Shown here: positions 43,780 to 52,635 of the stretch, in pieces
Numbering within the stretch: position 1 is the first letter of the stretch
Layout: each line of letters opens with the position of its first letter
DNA from: Azoarcus indigens
Lineage (GTDB): Bacteria > Pseudomonadota > Gammaproteobacteria > Burkholderiales > Rhodocyclaceae
Direction of reading: 5' to 3'
Assembly (NCBI RefSeq): GCF_004361735.1
Contig: NZ_SNVV01000007.1
Span: 62,001 to 126,000 of the forward strand
DNA length: 64,000 bases
Made by a program: the position numbers and the translations under genes
The notes under the pieces: model-generated
Told to the model about the DNA's origin: nothing
Databases searched by the model: none
Seen by the model: only the letters and a program-made list of their open reading frames with translations

Positions 43780-44415
43780 ATGCTGCCCCTGGACACCCTG
43801 CTCGCCTTCCTCGCCGTCTCCATCGCCATCACCTTCGCGCCGGGGCCAGACAACCTGATGGTGCTGGGGCAGAGCCTGGCGCGCGGGCGCATGGCCGGCT
43901 TCGGCATCGCCGTCGGCTGTGCGCTGGGCTGTTTCACCCACACGCTGTGGGCAGCGATAGGCGTGAGTGCCGCCATTGCCGCCTCGCCGCAGCTCTTCCT
44001 CGGCCTCAAGCTGGCGGGCGCCGCCTATCTCGCCTGGCTGGGCGTGCAGGCGCTGCGCAACGCCTCCGCCCTGCGGCCGGCAGCCCTCGCCGGTAGCGGC
44101 GAGCCCTGGCTGCGCTACCTGCGGCGCGGCTTCATCGCCAATGCCATCAACCCCAAGGTGGCGCTGTTCTTCCTCGCCTTCTTGCCGCAGTTCAGCCGGC
44201 CGGAGCTGGGCAGCGTGGCGCTGCAGACGGTGCAGCTGGGGCTGGCCTTCGCGCTGCAGACGGTGCTGGTGTTCGGCACCATCGCCTGCGCCGCCGGCGC
44301 CATCGGCCGCGCGCTGGCGAAGCGGCCGGCAGCGGGCGCCTGGCTGGACCGGCTGGCGGGGCTGATCTTCATCGGTCTCGCCATCCGCCTTGCCACCGAC
44401 GGCCGCGGCCAGTAG
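43780..44415 (+). CDS. LysE/RhtB-family amino acid exporter
   Basis: A 211-residue protein with six hydrophobic segments. The LysE signature ITFAPGPDNLMVLGQSLARGRMAGFGIAVG (split at residue 32) is at the N-terminus, and FIANAINPKVALFFLAFLPQF near residue 130 is the second conserved block. Members export lysine, homoserine, threonine or other amino acids; the substrate is not predictable. The next gene starts 10 bp downstream, so the two may be co-transcribed. Confidence 0.88.
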   Translation: MLPLDTLLAFLAVSIAITFAPGPDNLMVLGQSLARGRMAGFGIAVGCALGCFTHTLWAAIGVSAAIAASPQLFLGLKLAGAAYLAWLGVQALRNASALRPAALAGSGEPWLRYLRRGFIANAINPKVALFFLAFLPQFSRPELGSVALQTVQLGLAFALQTVLVFGTIACAAGAIGRALAKRPAAGAWLDRLAGLIFIGLAIRLATDGRGQ

Positions 44416-44425
44416 GAGCCGCCGC

Positions 44426-46237
44426 ATGCGCCGCGCCTCCTCCCTGCCCGCCCCCGTTGGCGACACCGGCCAGCGCCGCGACTGGCAGACGCTGAAGAGC
44501 CTGCTGCCCTTCATCTGGGCCCACCGCCTGCGGGTGCTGCTGGCGCTTTCCTGTCTGATCGCCGCCAAGGGCGCCAACGTGGCGGTGCCCCTGGTGTTCA
44601 AGCACCTGGTGGACGCGCTGACGATCACGCCGGAGCAAGCCTTCATCGTGGTACCGGCGGCGCTGCTGCTGGCCTACGGCGCGCTGCGCTTTTCCACCTC
44701 GCTGCTGACCGAGCTGCGCGAGCTGGTGTTCGCCCGGGTGACGCAGGGCGCGGTGCGCGAGATCTCGCTGCGGGTGTTCCGCCACCTGCATGCGCTCAGC
44801 CTGCGCTTCCACCTGGAGCGGCAGACCGGCGGCCTCACCCGCGACATCGAGCGCGGCACCCGCTCCATCGGCTCGCTGATCAGCTACACGCTCTACTCCA
44901 TCCTGCCGACATTGGTGGAGATCGGCCTGGTGGTAGGCATCCTGCTGGTCCAGTACGACGCGGTGTTCGCCCTCATCACGCTGGCCACGCTGGCGCTCTA
45001 CATCGTGTTCACCGTGGCGGTGACCAACTGGCGTACCGCGCTGCGGCGCGAAGCCAACGAGCTGGACTCGGCCGCCAACGCCCGCGCCATCGACAGCCTG
45101 CTCAACTTCGAGACGGTGAAGTACTTCAACAACGAAGCCTTCGAGGCCCGCCGCTACGACGAACAGCTGCAAAAATGGACCGCCGCCCAGCTGCGCAACC
45201 AGATGTCGCTGTCCAGCCTCAACATCGGCCAGGCGGCCATCATCGCCGTCGGCGTCACCGCGATGATGTGGCAGGCCGCCAGCCGGGTCGCCGCCGGCAG
45301 CATGACGCTGGGCGACATCGTGCTGGTGAATGCCTTCCTCATCCAGCTCTACATCCCGCTCAACTTCCTCGGCGTGATCTACCGCGAGCTGCGCCAGGCG
45401 CTGACCGACATCGAGCGCATGTTCGGCCTGCTCGGCCAGCACCGCGAGATCGCCGACGCCAGCGACGCCCGCGTGCTGCCGCCAGGGCCGGCCGGCGTGC
45501 GCTTCGAGGCGGTGGATTTCGCCTACGACGCCCGCCGCCCCATCCTGCACGGCGTGGACCTGGACATTCCCGCCGGCCGCACGGTGGCTGTCGTCGGCCA
45601 CTCCGGCTCCGGCAAATCCACGCTGGCGCGCCTGCTGTACCGCTTCTACGACGTGCAGGGCGGCAGCATCCGGGTGAATGGCACCGACATCCGCCAGCTG
45701 ACGCAGGACAGCCTGCGCGCCGCCATCGGCATCGTTCCGCAGGACACCGTGCTGTTCAACGACAGTCTCTACTACAACATCGCCTACGGCCGGCCGGACG
45801 CCAGCCGCGCGGAAGTGGAGGCCGCGGCGCGGGCGGCCCAGCTGGAAGACTTCGTCGCCCGCCTGCCGGAGGGCTATGACACCCGCGTCGGCGAGCGCGG
45901 CCTGAAGCTCTCCGGCGGCGAGAAGCAGCGGGTGGCCATCGCCCGCGCGCTGCTGAAGAACCCAGCCATCCTGATCTTCGACGAGGCCACCTCGGCACTG
46001 GACTCCCGCACCGAAAAGGCCATCCAGGGTCAGCTGGAACTGGCGGCGGAAGGCCGCACCGCGCTGGTCATCGCCCATCGCCTGTCCACCGTGATGAATG
46101 CCGACGAGATCATCGTGCTGGACCAGGGCCGCATCATCGAACGCGGCCGCCACTTCGATCTGCTGGCCCGCGACGGCGCCTACACCCAGATGTGGCTGCT
46201 GCAGCAGCAGGAAGAGGCATTGGCCGAGCAGGCCTGA
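44426..46237 (+). CDS. Atm1-type ABC exporter (permease-ATPase fusion)
   Basis: A 603-residue half transporter: six membrane helices (residues 25-310) with the Atm1/HMT1 hallmark NFETVKYFNNEAFEARRYDEQL near residue 222 (split), then an ATPase domain with Walker A GHSGSGKST (about 392), signature LSGGEKQR (about 493) and Walker B ILIFDEATSALD. Proteobacterial members such as NaAtm1 export glutathione-linked compounds and heavy-metal complexes. AGGAG lies 7 bases before the chosen ATG. It follows a LysE gene and ends before a terminator shared with the converging PEP-CTERM gene. Confidence 0.92.
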   Translation: MRRASSLPAPVGDTGQRRDWQTLKSLLPFIWAHRLRVLLALSCLIAAKGANVAVPLVFKHLVDALTITPEQAFIVVPAALLLAYGALRFSTSLLTELRELVFARVTQGAVREISLRVFRHLHALSLRFHLERQTGGLTRDIERGTRSIGSLISYTLYSILPTLVEIGLVVGILLVQYDAVFALITLATLALYIVFTVAVTNWRTALRREANELDSAANARAIDSLLNFETVKYFNNEAFEARRYDEQLQKWTAAQLRNQMSLSSLNIGQAAIIAVGVTAMMWQAASRVAAGSMTLGDIVLVNAFLIQLYIPLNFLGVIYRELRQALTDIERMFGLLGQHREIADASDARVLPPGPAGVRFEAVDFAYDARRPILHGVDLDIPAGRTVAVVGHSGSGKSTLARLLYRFYDVQGGSIRVNGTDIRQLTQDSLRAAIGIVPQDTVLFNDSLYYNIAYGRPDASRAEVEAAARAAQLEDFVARLPEGYDTRVGERGLKLSGGEKQRVAIARALLKNPAILIFDEATSALDSRTEKAIQGQLELAAEGRTALVIAHRLSTVMNADEIIVLDQGRIIERGRHFDLLARDGAYTQMWLLQQQEEALAEQA

Positions 46238-46285
46238 ACCGGGCTCTCCGGCGACCAGCAGCAGACTTCATCCGGTACCGGCCGG

Positions 46286-46320
46286 CAATAAAAAACGGCA
46301 GCCTTTTCAGACCGCCGTTT
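46286..46320 (-). terminator. terminator of the PEP-CTERM gene
   Basis: On the minus strand AAACGGC ... GCCGTTT form the stem and are followed by TTTTATT. It stands between the converging ABC exporter and PEP-CTERM genes and could act on the latter, 71 bp after its stop. Confidence 0.75.
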
Positions 46321-46390
46321 GGCTTGCTGCGGGTCGCACCTCTGCGGGTGCTGCCACCCTCCCTGATTGCCTCAGTTGCTCAGTTCCAGG

Positions 46391-47125
46391 TCAGTCGCGC
46401 TTGCGCCGGATCCCGAGGATGCCCAGGAAGGCGGCACCGGCCAGCGCCAGGGAGCCCGGCTCCGGTACATGGGTGACGGGGGGAGGCGGCTGCTTCACCG
46501 TGCCGCTGACAGCGGCAACCTTGACGTAGTCGTAGCGGGATGAGGTGAAGCTCTGCCAGCTGCCGTTGCTCTTGTCGCCGGAGGTGACGCCCAGCGTGCC
46601 GTCGAAGCCGCCGGCGCCGATCAGCCAGAAGCTGGAGTAAAGATTGGCGGCTGCGTTCAACTGCACCGTGTTGCTACCGACGTTGGCGTAATTGCCGACC
46701 AGCGACCAGCCGTTGCTCAGCAGCGACGCGTAGGTAGCCCCGGCCAGGGAGCCAGTGAAGGGAGTGGCGCCGGTGTAGGCCAGCACGAAGATGTCGCTGT
46801 CGGTCTGGGTCCAGCCGAGGGAGACGCTGTCCAGGTGGACCGACTCGGTGCCGAAGTTCAGCATCAGCATTTCGTAGCCAGACTTGTTGTCCAGCGAGTG
46901 CTGGCCGTCGGAACTGGATTCGCCGCCGACGCCCACGCCGGAGCCAGCCCAGTAGCCGGTGCTGGTGGAGTAGATGGCGCTGCTGTTGTTGCTCGCCTTC
47001 CACCCGGTTTCAGTCGGCGCGGTCGAACTCTTGTTGTCCAGCGTCCAGGTGGTAGAGGCCAGCGCGCAGCTTCCGCATAGGGCAAGGGCCGTACCCAGGA
47101 CGAATTTTTTGACGATGTAGTTCAT
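46391..47125 (-). CDS. PEP-CTERM sorting domain-containing surface protein
   Basis: A 244-residue exported protein. The N-terminal signal peptide is MNYIVKKFVLGTALALCGS followed by a cleavage site near ALAS. The C-terminus has the sorting signal VPEPGSLALAGAAFLGILGI then RRKRD: PEP motif, membrane helix and basic tail, recognised by exosortase. Between them is a Ser/Thr/Gly/Asn-rich domain, low in charge and with a PPPPVT linker, which resembles a beta-sandwich of unknown function. Its base composition is less GC-rich than its neighbours. It has its own sigma-54 promoter and terminator and follows prsT. Confidence 0.93.
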   Translation of the reverse strand: MNYIVKKFVLGTALALCGSCALASTTWTLDNKSSTAPTETGWKASNNSSAIYSTSTGYWAGSGVGVGGESSSDGQHSLDNKSGYEMLMLNFGTESVHLDSVSLGWTQTDSDIFVLAYTGATPFTGSLAGATYASLLSNGWSLVGNYANVGSNTVQLNAAANLYSSFWLIGAGGFDGTLGVTSGDKSNGSWQSFTSSRYDYVKVAAVSGTVKQPPPPVTHVPEPGSLALAGAAFLGILGIRRKRD

Positions 47126-47159
47126 TCTGCTCTCCGAAACAACTTTCGTCCGGCTCAAA

Positions 47160-47174
47160 GCAATCATCGAGCCA
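47160..47174 (-). promoter_or_regulatory. sigma-54 promoter of the PEP-CTERM gene
   Basis: TGGCTC-GATGA-TTGC on the minus strand, one mismatch from TGGCAC-N5-TTGC, within an AT-rich spacer. Transcription would start near 47148, 23 bases before the ATG. PEP-CTERM genes of Zoogloea-type bacteria are known to be driven by sigma-54 with PrsK/PrsR. Confidence 0.7.
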
Positions 47175-47262
47175 ATAAAAAATTTATCTTAATAATCAAA
47201 CTCATTGCCCCTAGCAGAGGAGCGAATGTATCAGTATGTGTAAAAAAATCTGACAGCCACTA

Positions 47263-50076
47263 CTACAACGTAAGACGGAGGCGCCTGGCCTCTTCCGCGC
47301 CGTCGAAAGTGCTACTCAGGCGCAAGGCGCCGTCCAGTTCGTCGCGCGCTTCCTGGACACGGCCCACCTTGGCCAGCACGTAGGCCAGGTGCCAGCGCAC
47401 CTCGGCGTTGTCCGGGGCCCGCAGGCGGGCGTCGCGCAGGTAGCGCAGCGCATCCTCATAGCGCTCGCCGCGGGCGAGCGCCCAACCCAGGGTGTCGATG
47501 ACGTTGGGGTCGGCCGGAGCCAGGGCCAGCGCCTTCTGCGCGGTGGCGATGGCGGCGCCGTCCTTCATGTGGATCTGGATGTTGGCGAGGTTGTTGTAGG
47601 CGCTGGCGTCGGTGGGCACCTCGGCGACCAGGCGCTCGTACTCGCGCCGTGCCGCAGCCCAGTCACCAGTGCGCATATGGATCTCGGCCAGCGCGCGACG
47701 CACCGCCGGCTCCGGCTTCTCCTTCAACCATTGCTGCAGCAGCGGCGCCGCGGCGGCGGCCTTGTCCTGCGCCAGCAGCACCTGCACCCGGCGCAGCAGC
47801 AGCTCCGCCGAGGGTTGGCGTTCCTGGGCCTGGCGGTAGGCTTCGGCGGCGGCCGGCAGCTGACCGCGGGCGAAGGCGATGTCGCCCTCCACCCGCAGGG
47901 CATCCACCGCCTTCGGGTCCAGCCGGCGCAGTTCGCGCACCCGCTCGCCGGCCTTGTCGAACTCGCCGCGGGCGAGCGCGGCCTCGGCGGCCAGGGTGAG
48001 CGCGCCGGCATGCTCAGGCCGGCCCTGCAGCGCCTTCTGCGCGTTCTTGGCGGCTTCGTCCGCCGCGCCGGCACGCAGTTGCAGGTAGCCGATGCGCACC
48101 TGGGCATCGGGGTCGTATTCGGCGATGCGCGACATTTCGCGCAAGGTCTGCTGGGCGGCGCGGGTATCGCCCACCGCCTGCTCGATGCGGGCCAGTTCGG
48201 CCAGCGCGGCGAGGTCGCCGGGGCGGCGCATGGTGAGTGTGCGCATGGCCTCCAGCGCGGCCTGGCCTTCGCCGGCGGCGAGGCGGACTTCGGCCAGGGC
48301 GAGGCTGGCGGCAATGTTGTCCGGCCGGGCAACCACCGCCTTTTCGAACCAGCGCATGGCATCGGCATTGTTGCCGGCCTGCTGTTCGAGCACGCCGGAT
48401 TCGTAGAGGGCGACGCCGTCGTTGCGATCCTTTGCGAGCATTGCCGCGTAACGCTGGCGGGCAGCGTCCAGCTTGCCCTCGGCGCGGTCCACCCGGGCGA
48501 GGTTGAGCTGGGCAGGGATGAAGCTGGCATCGCGCTTGAGCGCCTCGTTGTAGGCGTTGCGGGCACCAGGAAGGTCGCCATTGCTGGCCAGCGCGAGGCC
48601 AAGCAGGTTGTGCGCCGCCGGGTTGGCAGCCTGCGCCTGCACCGTCTTGCGCGCGGCGGCGACTGCCTTGGCGCGCTCGCCGCCACGCATCAGCAGGTTC
48701 ACATAGGTGGCGGCGAGGCCGACATCCTGCGGCGCCTTGTCGAAGGCAGCGGCAATGCTGCGCAGGCCGGCGTCAGTGTCGCCCATGCCGACGCGGCCAA
48801 GGCCGAGGGCGGTCTGCAGCCGGGGATCCTCGCCGGCGCCGCGGGCGGCGGCACGCTCCAGGGTTTCGGCCGCCTTGGCGTAGCGCTTCTGCGCCAGTTG
48901 CACCCGGCCGAGCAGGTAGAGCGCCTGGGCATCGTCCGGCTGCTTGCGCAGCACATCTTCCAGCAGGGCCTGCGCCGGGGTGGTTTCGTTGCGTTCGACC
49001 AGCACGGCGGCGAGCAGCTTGCGCGCGCCGAGGTTGCGCGGGTAGCGGGCGACCAGCACGTCCAGGTATTTGCGCGCCTTCTCGAACTGGCCGGTGGCGT
49101 GGTGAGCCAGCGCGCCGGTCATCAGCAGCTGTTCCTGGGTGGCCAGCCATTCGGCCGGCAGGTTTTCCAGCAGATCGCCGACCTGCAGCATCTGCGCGTT
49201 GGCGGCGGCGCCATCGCCCCGGCGGCTGGCAAGCAGGGCGCGCAGGTAGGCGACGCGCGGCTCCTTCGGCATGTCGACGGCGAGCTTGTCCAGCATGGCG
49301 GCGGCTTCAGCGTCGCGGCCGAGGTCGAGCAGGATGCCGGCGCGCGCCACACGGGCGTCGAGCTGGCCGGGCTGCAGTTCGATGGCGCGGGCGTAGTCTT
49401 CCAGCGCGGCGGGCAGGCGGCCGGTGGCATGGGCCACCGAGGCGCGCACGTTGTAGGCGGCGGCATCGCGCGGGGCCAGTTGCACCGCGCGCTCGGCGCG
49501 CTCCCGCGCCAGCTCCGGCTTGCCGCTGCCCAGCAGCACCGGCACCTCGGCCACCAGCGGCACCGCGGAATTCGGGTCCAGCGCGCGGGCGGCGGCGAAG
49601 CTGCGTTCGGATTCGTTGCCCTTGCCCAGATTGGCATAGGCGGTGCCGCGCAGGCTCAGCAGTTCGAGCTGGGCGGCGGGCGGCAGGCCTTCGGGCTGCA
49701 AGCCGTCCACCACCAGGGAGGCGCGGCCCTGCAGCAGGTAAATGCGTGCCAGCGGCACCGCCACCTCGGCGCGGCTGGCGCCCAGGCGCAGAGCTTCACG
49801 GAAGGAGACCTCGGCGGCGCCGAGTTCGCCCTGGTCGAAGTAGCTGCGGCCCAGCAGCAGGTGGGCGGCGAGCATGTTGCGGTCCTGCTGCAGGGCGTTC
49901 TTGAGCTGGATGACCGCACCCGGCAGATCCTGCTTCTCGTAGCGCGCCAGGCCGTCCTCGTAATAGCGGCTGGCGGCAGCCGGATCGGACTGCGCCGCCT
50001 GCGCAACGATGCTGCTGGCGCTGAGGACGAGCACCGTCAGCAGGCGACGGACGGGGTGGTTTCGGGACGCGGGCAT
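47263..50076 (-). CDS. prsT: PEP-CTERM system TPR-repeat protein PrsT
   Basis: 937 residues: a signal peptide (RLLTVLVLSASSIVAQAAQ), then about 20 tetratricopeptide repeats through the whole length, such as ASRYYEDGLARYEKQDLPGA, NEALKRDASFIPAQLNLARV and YNNLANIQIHMKDGAAIATA. This is the architecture and approximate length of PrsT (about 900), which accompanies PrsK/PrsR and exosortase in exopolysaccharide-linked loci. It probably works in the periplasm as a scaffold for EPS assembly or sorting. The PEP-CTERM gene follows on the same strand 137 bp away. Confidence 0.9.
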   Translation of the reverse strand: MPASRNHPVRRLLTVLVLSASSIVAQAAQSDPAAASRYYEDGLARYEKQDLPGAVIQLKNALQQDRNMLAAHLLLGRSYFDQGELGAAEVSFREALRLGASRAEVAVPLARIYLLQGRASLVVDGLQPEGLPPAAQLELLSLRGTAYANLGKGNESERSFAAARALDPNSAVPLVAEVPVLLGSGKPELARERAERAVQLAPRDAAAYNVRASVAHATGRLPAALEDYARAIELQPGQLDARVARAGILLDLGRDAEAAAMLDKLAVDMPKEPRVAYLRALLASRRGDGAAANAQMLQVGDLLENLPAEWLATQEQLLMTGALAHHATGQFEKARKYLDVLVARYPRNLGARKLLAAVLVERNETTPAQALLEDVLRKQPDDAQALYLLGRVQLAQKRYAKAAETLERAAARGAGEDPRLQTALGLGRVGMGDTDAGLRSIAAAFDKAPQDVGLAATYVNLLMRGGERAKAVAAARKTVQAQAANPAAHNLLGLALASNGDLPGARNAYNEALKRDASFIPAQLNLARVDRAEGKLDAARQRYAAMLAKDRNDGVALYESGVLEQQAGNNADAMRWFEKAVVARPDNIAASLALAEVRLAAGEGQAALEAMRTLTMRRPGDLAALAELARIEQAVGDTRAAQQTLREMSRIAEYDPDAQVRIGYLQLRAGAADEAAKNAQKALQGRPEHAGALTLAAEAALARGEFDKAGERVRELRRLDPKAVDALRVEGDIAFARGQLPAAAEAYRQAQERQPSAELLLRRVQVLLAQDKAAAAAPLLQQWLKEKPEPAVRRALAEIHMRTGDWAAARREYERLVAEVPTDASAYNNLANIQIHMKDGAAIATAQKALALAPADPNVIDTLGWALARGERYEDALRYLRDARLRAPDNAEVRWHLAYVLAKVGRVQEARDELDGALRLSSTFDGAEEARRLRLTL

Positions 50077-50259
50077 GATCGGTGGATATGAAATCGACAG
50101 GGAAACGGCGGAAATGCCGCGGGAGTATATGCCCGCCGGCGGGCGCCGTGCCGTTAAATCCGTCCGCGGCGACGTGCTGCGCTATGCCCTGATTTTCCTG
50201 TGATTTTCGCGCCAGGACCGGCAGCGCGCCGCCATCGGCGGCGGAAACACCGGGCTGGA

Positions 50260-52395
50260 TCAGGCGGCGACGGCGATGCGCCGCAGGCCGTGGCTGCCGC
50301 GTTTGGCGTGGTACATGGCGCGATCGGCGGCGCGCAGTAACTCGTCCAGCGTGCGGCCGTGCTGCGGGTAGAGGCTGACGCCGACGCTGGCGCCCAGATT
50401 GAACACGCCGCTGTCGAGCAGCAGCGGCGCGTTCAGCGCGTCCATCAGCTTGCCGGCCGCCTCCAGCGCATCCCCGGCGCCGCCGACCTGGGCCAGCAGC
50501 ACGACAAATTCGTCACCGCCGACGCGGGCCACGGTATCGCTCTGGCGCACCAGTTCGCGCAAGCGGCTGGCCACCGCGCGCAGCACCTCGTCGCCCACCG
50601 CATGGCCGTGGGTGTCGTTCACCGGCTTGAAGGCGTCGAGATCGAAGTAGAGCAGCGCCATGCCGCGGCCATCCCATTCGGCGAGGCTGGCAGCCTGGTC
50701 GAAGCGGCCGCTGAGCTGGATGCGGTTGGCGAGGCCGGTGAGGCCGTCGTGCAGGGCGAGGTGGCGCACGCTGGCCTCCTGCGCGCGGCGCTCGCTGATG
50801 TCGGAGAAGATGGCGATGCAATGTTCCGCCTGGCCGTGCTCGCCGCGCACCAGGGTGGCCGACAGCGCCACCGGGAAGCGGCCGCCGCCGCGGTGGCGGG
50901 CCTCCAGCTCGCCCTGCCAGTGGTCGCGCGCACCCAGCGCCTGGCGCACCTGGGCGAACAGCTCCATGCCGCCGACGCCTTCGCCGCCGGTGCCCAGCAC
51001 TTCCTCCGCCGGATAGCCGGTGAGGCGGGTGAAGGCGGGGTTCACCGATGCGATGCGGCCCTCGCCGTCGAACACCACGATGCCCTCGCCGCTGCGCTCG
51101 AACACCCGCGCCGCCAGCGCCAGCTGGGCGGCCAGCGCCTGGCGCTCGGTGAGGTCCGCCATGACACCGACCAGGCCGCCGTCGCCGCCCCCGCCGCCCA
51201 CACCGCGGTGAAAGGCGGCGCGCACCACCAGGTGGTGGATGCGGCCGGCATCGTCGGCGATGCGCACCCGCTCATCGAACAGCACCGCTCCGCTGCCGGC
51301 AGCCGCGGCGGCGAGAAAACGCTCGCAGCGGGCAGCGGCCAGCACACGGTCTTCCGCCAGCAGCAGCTCGGTCCAGTGACGGCCCAGGCTTTCGTCCGCC
51401 GCGCGGCCGGACAGCCGCTGCCAGGCGGGGTTGAGGTAGCTCAGCCGGCCGGCGGCGTCGGTACGGAACAGCACGTCGTGGATCTGCTCGGCCAGCTCGC
51501 GGTGCAACTGTTCGGAATCTTCCAGCCGGGCGGCGACGCGGTTGAAGCGCCACAACAGCAGCAGCACGAACAGCGCCACGCCGGCGCCGGCCGCGCGCAC
51601 CCGCCACACCGCGGCAGCCAGGCCGGGCACGCCGTCCAGCGGCATCGCCGCCATGTCCCATTCGCCGTCGAGCACGCGCACATCGAGCTTGAAGGCGGCC
51701 GGATCGTCGAACAGCGCGCCGTCGCCCCAGAACACTGCGCCGCCGCTGCCCAGGCCATCCACCCCGCGCAGGGCGATCTGATAGCGCAGCTCGGCTTCGT
51801 GCAGGCCGCTGCGCACGAGCAGGCGGTCGAAATCTATCGGCGTGCTCATCAGCCCCCAGTAGCGGCCACTGCGCGGCGCGGCGCCGGGCGGCGTGAGATG
51901 GATGGGCACGCGGTGGATCAGCGCGCGGCCGCCCTGCACCAGGGCCACCGGGCCGGCCAGCACCGCCCGGCCATCCGCCAGCATGCGCCGGGTGGCGGCG
52001 CCCTGCACCGGGTGATGCAGCAGGTCCAGCCCGACCGCAGCCTCGTTGCCCGCCATTGGATACACCATGGAGATGACGTTGTCCGGCGCCAGGGTGATGT
52101 TGCGCAGCAGGCTCTGGTCTGCCAGCAGCTCGCGGGCGATGAGGTCGAAATCCTGCTGGGAGATGCCACCCCGGGCGGCGACGTAGGACACCAGGCCGGC
52201 GGTGAGATTGGTGGCGCCGTTCAGCTCGCCCTCCAGGCGGGCGCGCAGCCCGGCGAGTTCGGACAGGCGCTCGGCGCGCCAGCGCTCCTGCAGGCGCGCC
52301 TCGAACATCTCGCCGGCGATGACGACGAACACCGCCGCCGCCACGCCCACCAGCGCGAGCGCCGCACTCATCACCGCCCGCGAACCGATACGCAT
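50260..52395 (-). CDS. membrane diguanylate cyclase with CHASE, two PAS and GGDEF domains
   Basis: 711 residues. A helix near 8-30, a periplasmic CHASE-type sensor (about 45-260, with DLLHHPVQGAATRRML), and a second helix near 268-285. Then PAS 1 (from AEQIHDVLFRTDAAGRLSYLN), PAS 2 (FERSGEGIVVFDGEGRIASV) and GGDEF. The active site is intact (GGDEF near 626) and RQSD stands five residues before it, the inhibitory I-site for c-di-GMP. No EAL domain. It makes c-di-GMP in response to an external ligand. Divergent from the sensor kinase gene at 52636. In this setting it could influence the PEP-CTERM/EPS genes, but nothing shows this directly. Confidence 0.92.
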   Translation of the reverse strand: MRIGSRAVMSAALALVGVAAAVFVVIAGEMFEARLQERWRAERLSELAGLRARLEGELNGATNLTAGLVSYVAARGGISQQDFDLIARELLADQSLLRNITLAPDNVISMVYPMAGNEAAVGLDLLHHPVQGAATRRMLADGRAVLAGPVALVQGGRALIHRVPIHLTPPGAAPRSGRYWGLMSTPIDFDRLLVRSGLHEAELRYQIALRGVDGLGSGGAVFWGDGALFDDPAAFKLDVRVLDGEWDMAAMPLDGVPGLAAAVWRVRAAGAGVALFVLLLLWRFNRVAARLEDSEQLHRELAEQIHDVLFRTDAAGRLSYLNPAWQRLSGRAADESLGRHWTELLLAEDRVLAAARCERFLAAAAAGSGAVLFDERVRIADDAGRIHHLVVRAAFHRGVGGGGGDGGLVGVMADLTERQALAAQLALAARVFERSGEGIVVFDGEGRIASVNPAFTRLTGYPAEEVLGTGGEGVGGMELFAQVRQALGARDHWQGELEARHRGGGRFPVALSATLVRGEHGQAEHCIAIFSDISERRAQEASVRHLALHDGLTGLANRIQLSGRFDQAASLAEWDGRGMALLYFDLDAFKPVNDTHGHAVGDEVLRAVASRLRELVRQSDTVARVGGDEFVVLLAQVGGAGDALEAAGKLMDALNAPLLLDSGVFNLGASVGVSLYPQHGRTLDELLRAADRAMYHAKRGSHGLRRIAVAA

Positions 52396-52635
52396 CGTGC
52401 CTCCCTGAAGCCGGTGCCTAATTGTAGGCAGCGGATGCGGCCGGGCAAGCGGAAAGGCGCATCCTGCCTGCCTCGCGGCCTGCCGGCACGGCATGCCAGG
52501 CGGATCGCCCGCCCCGCGGCAGCCCCATTTCCGCCGCGGCAGTGCGGCGGAACAGCACTGCGCGGCGCGCGGCCGCCGCGCTTTCCTTCCCCGCCCCGCC
52601 CTCCTAGAATCGGCCGGCCCTCCGCCCGCCTCCCC

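Noticed and set aside
50359-52635. Long plus-strand open frame upstream of and in frame with the sensor kinase
   Set aside because: It runs opposite the GGDEF protein and is its shadow; the kinase begins at 52636 where the recognisable membrane helix and Cache domain start.
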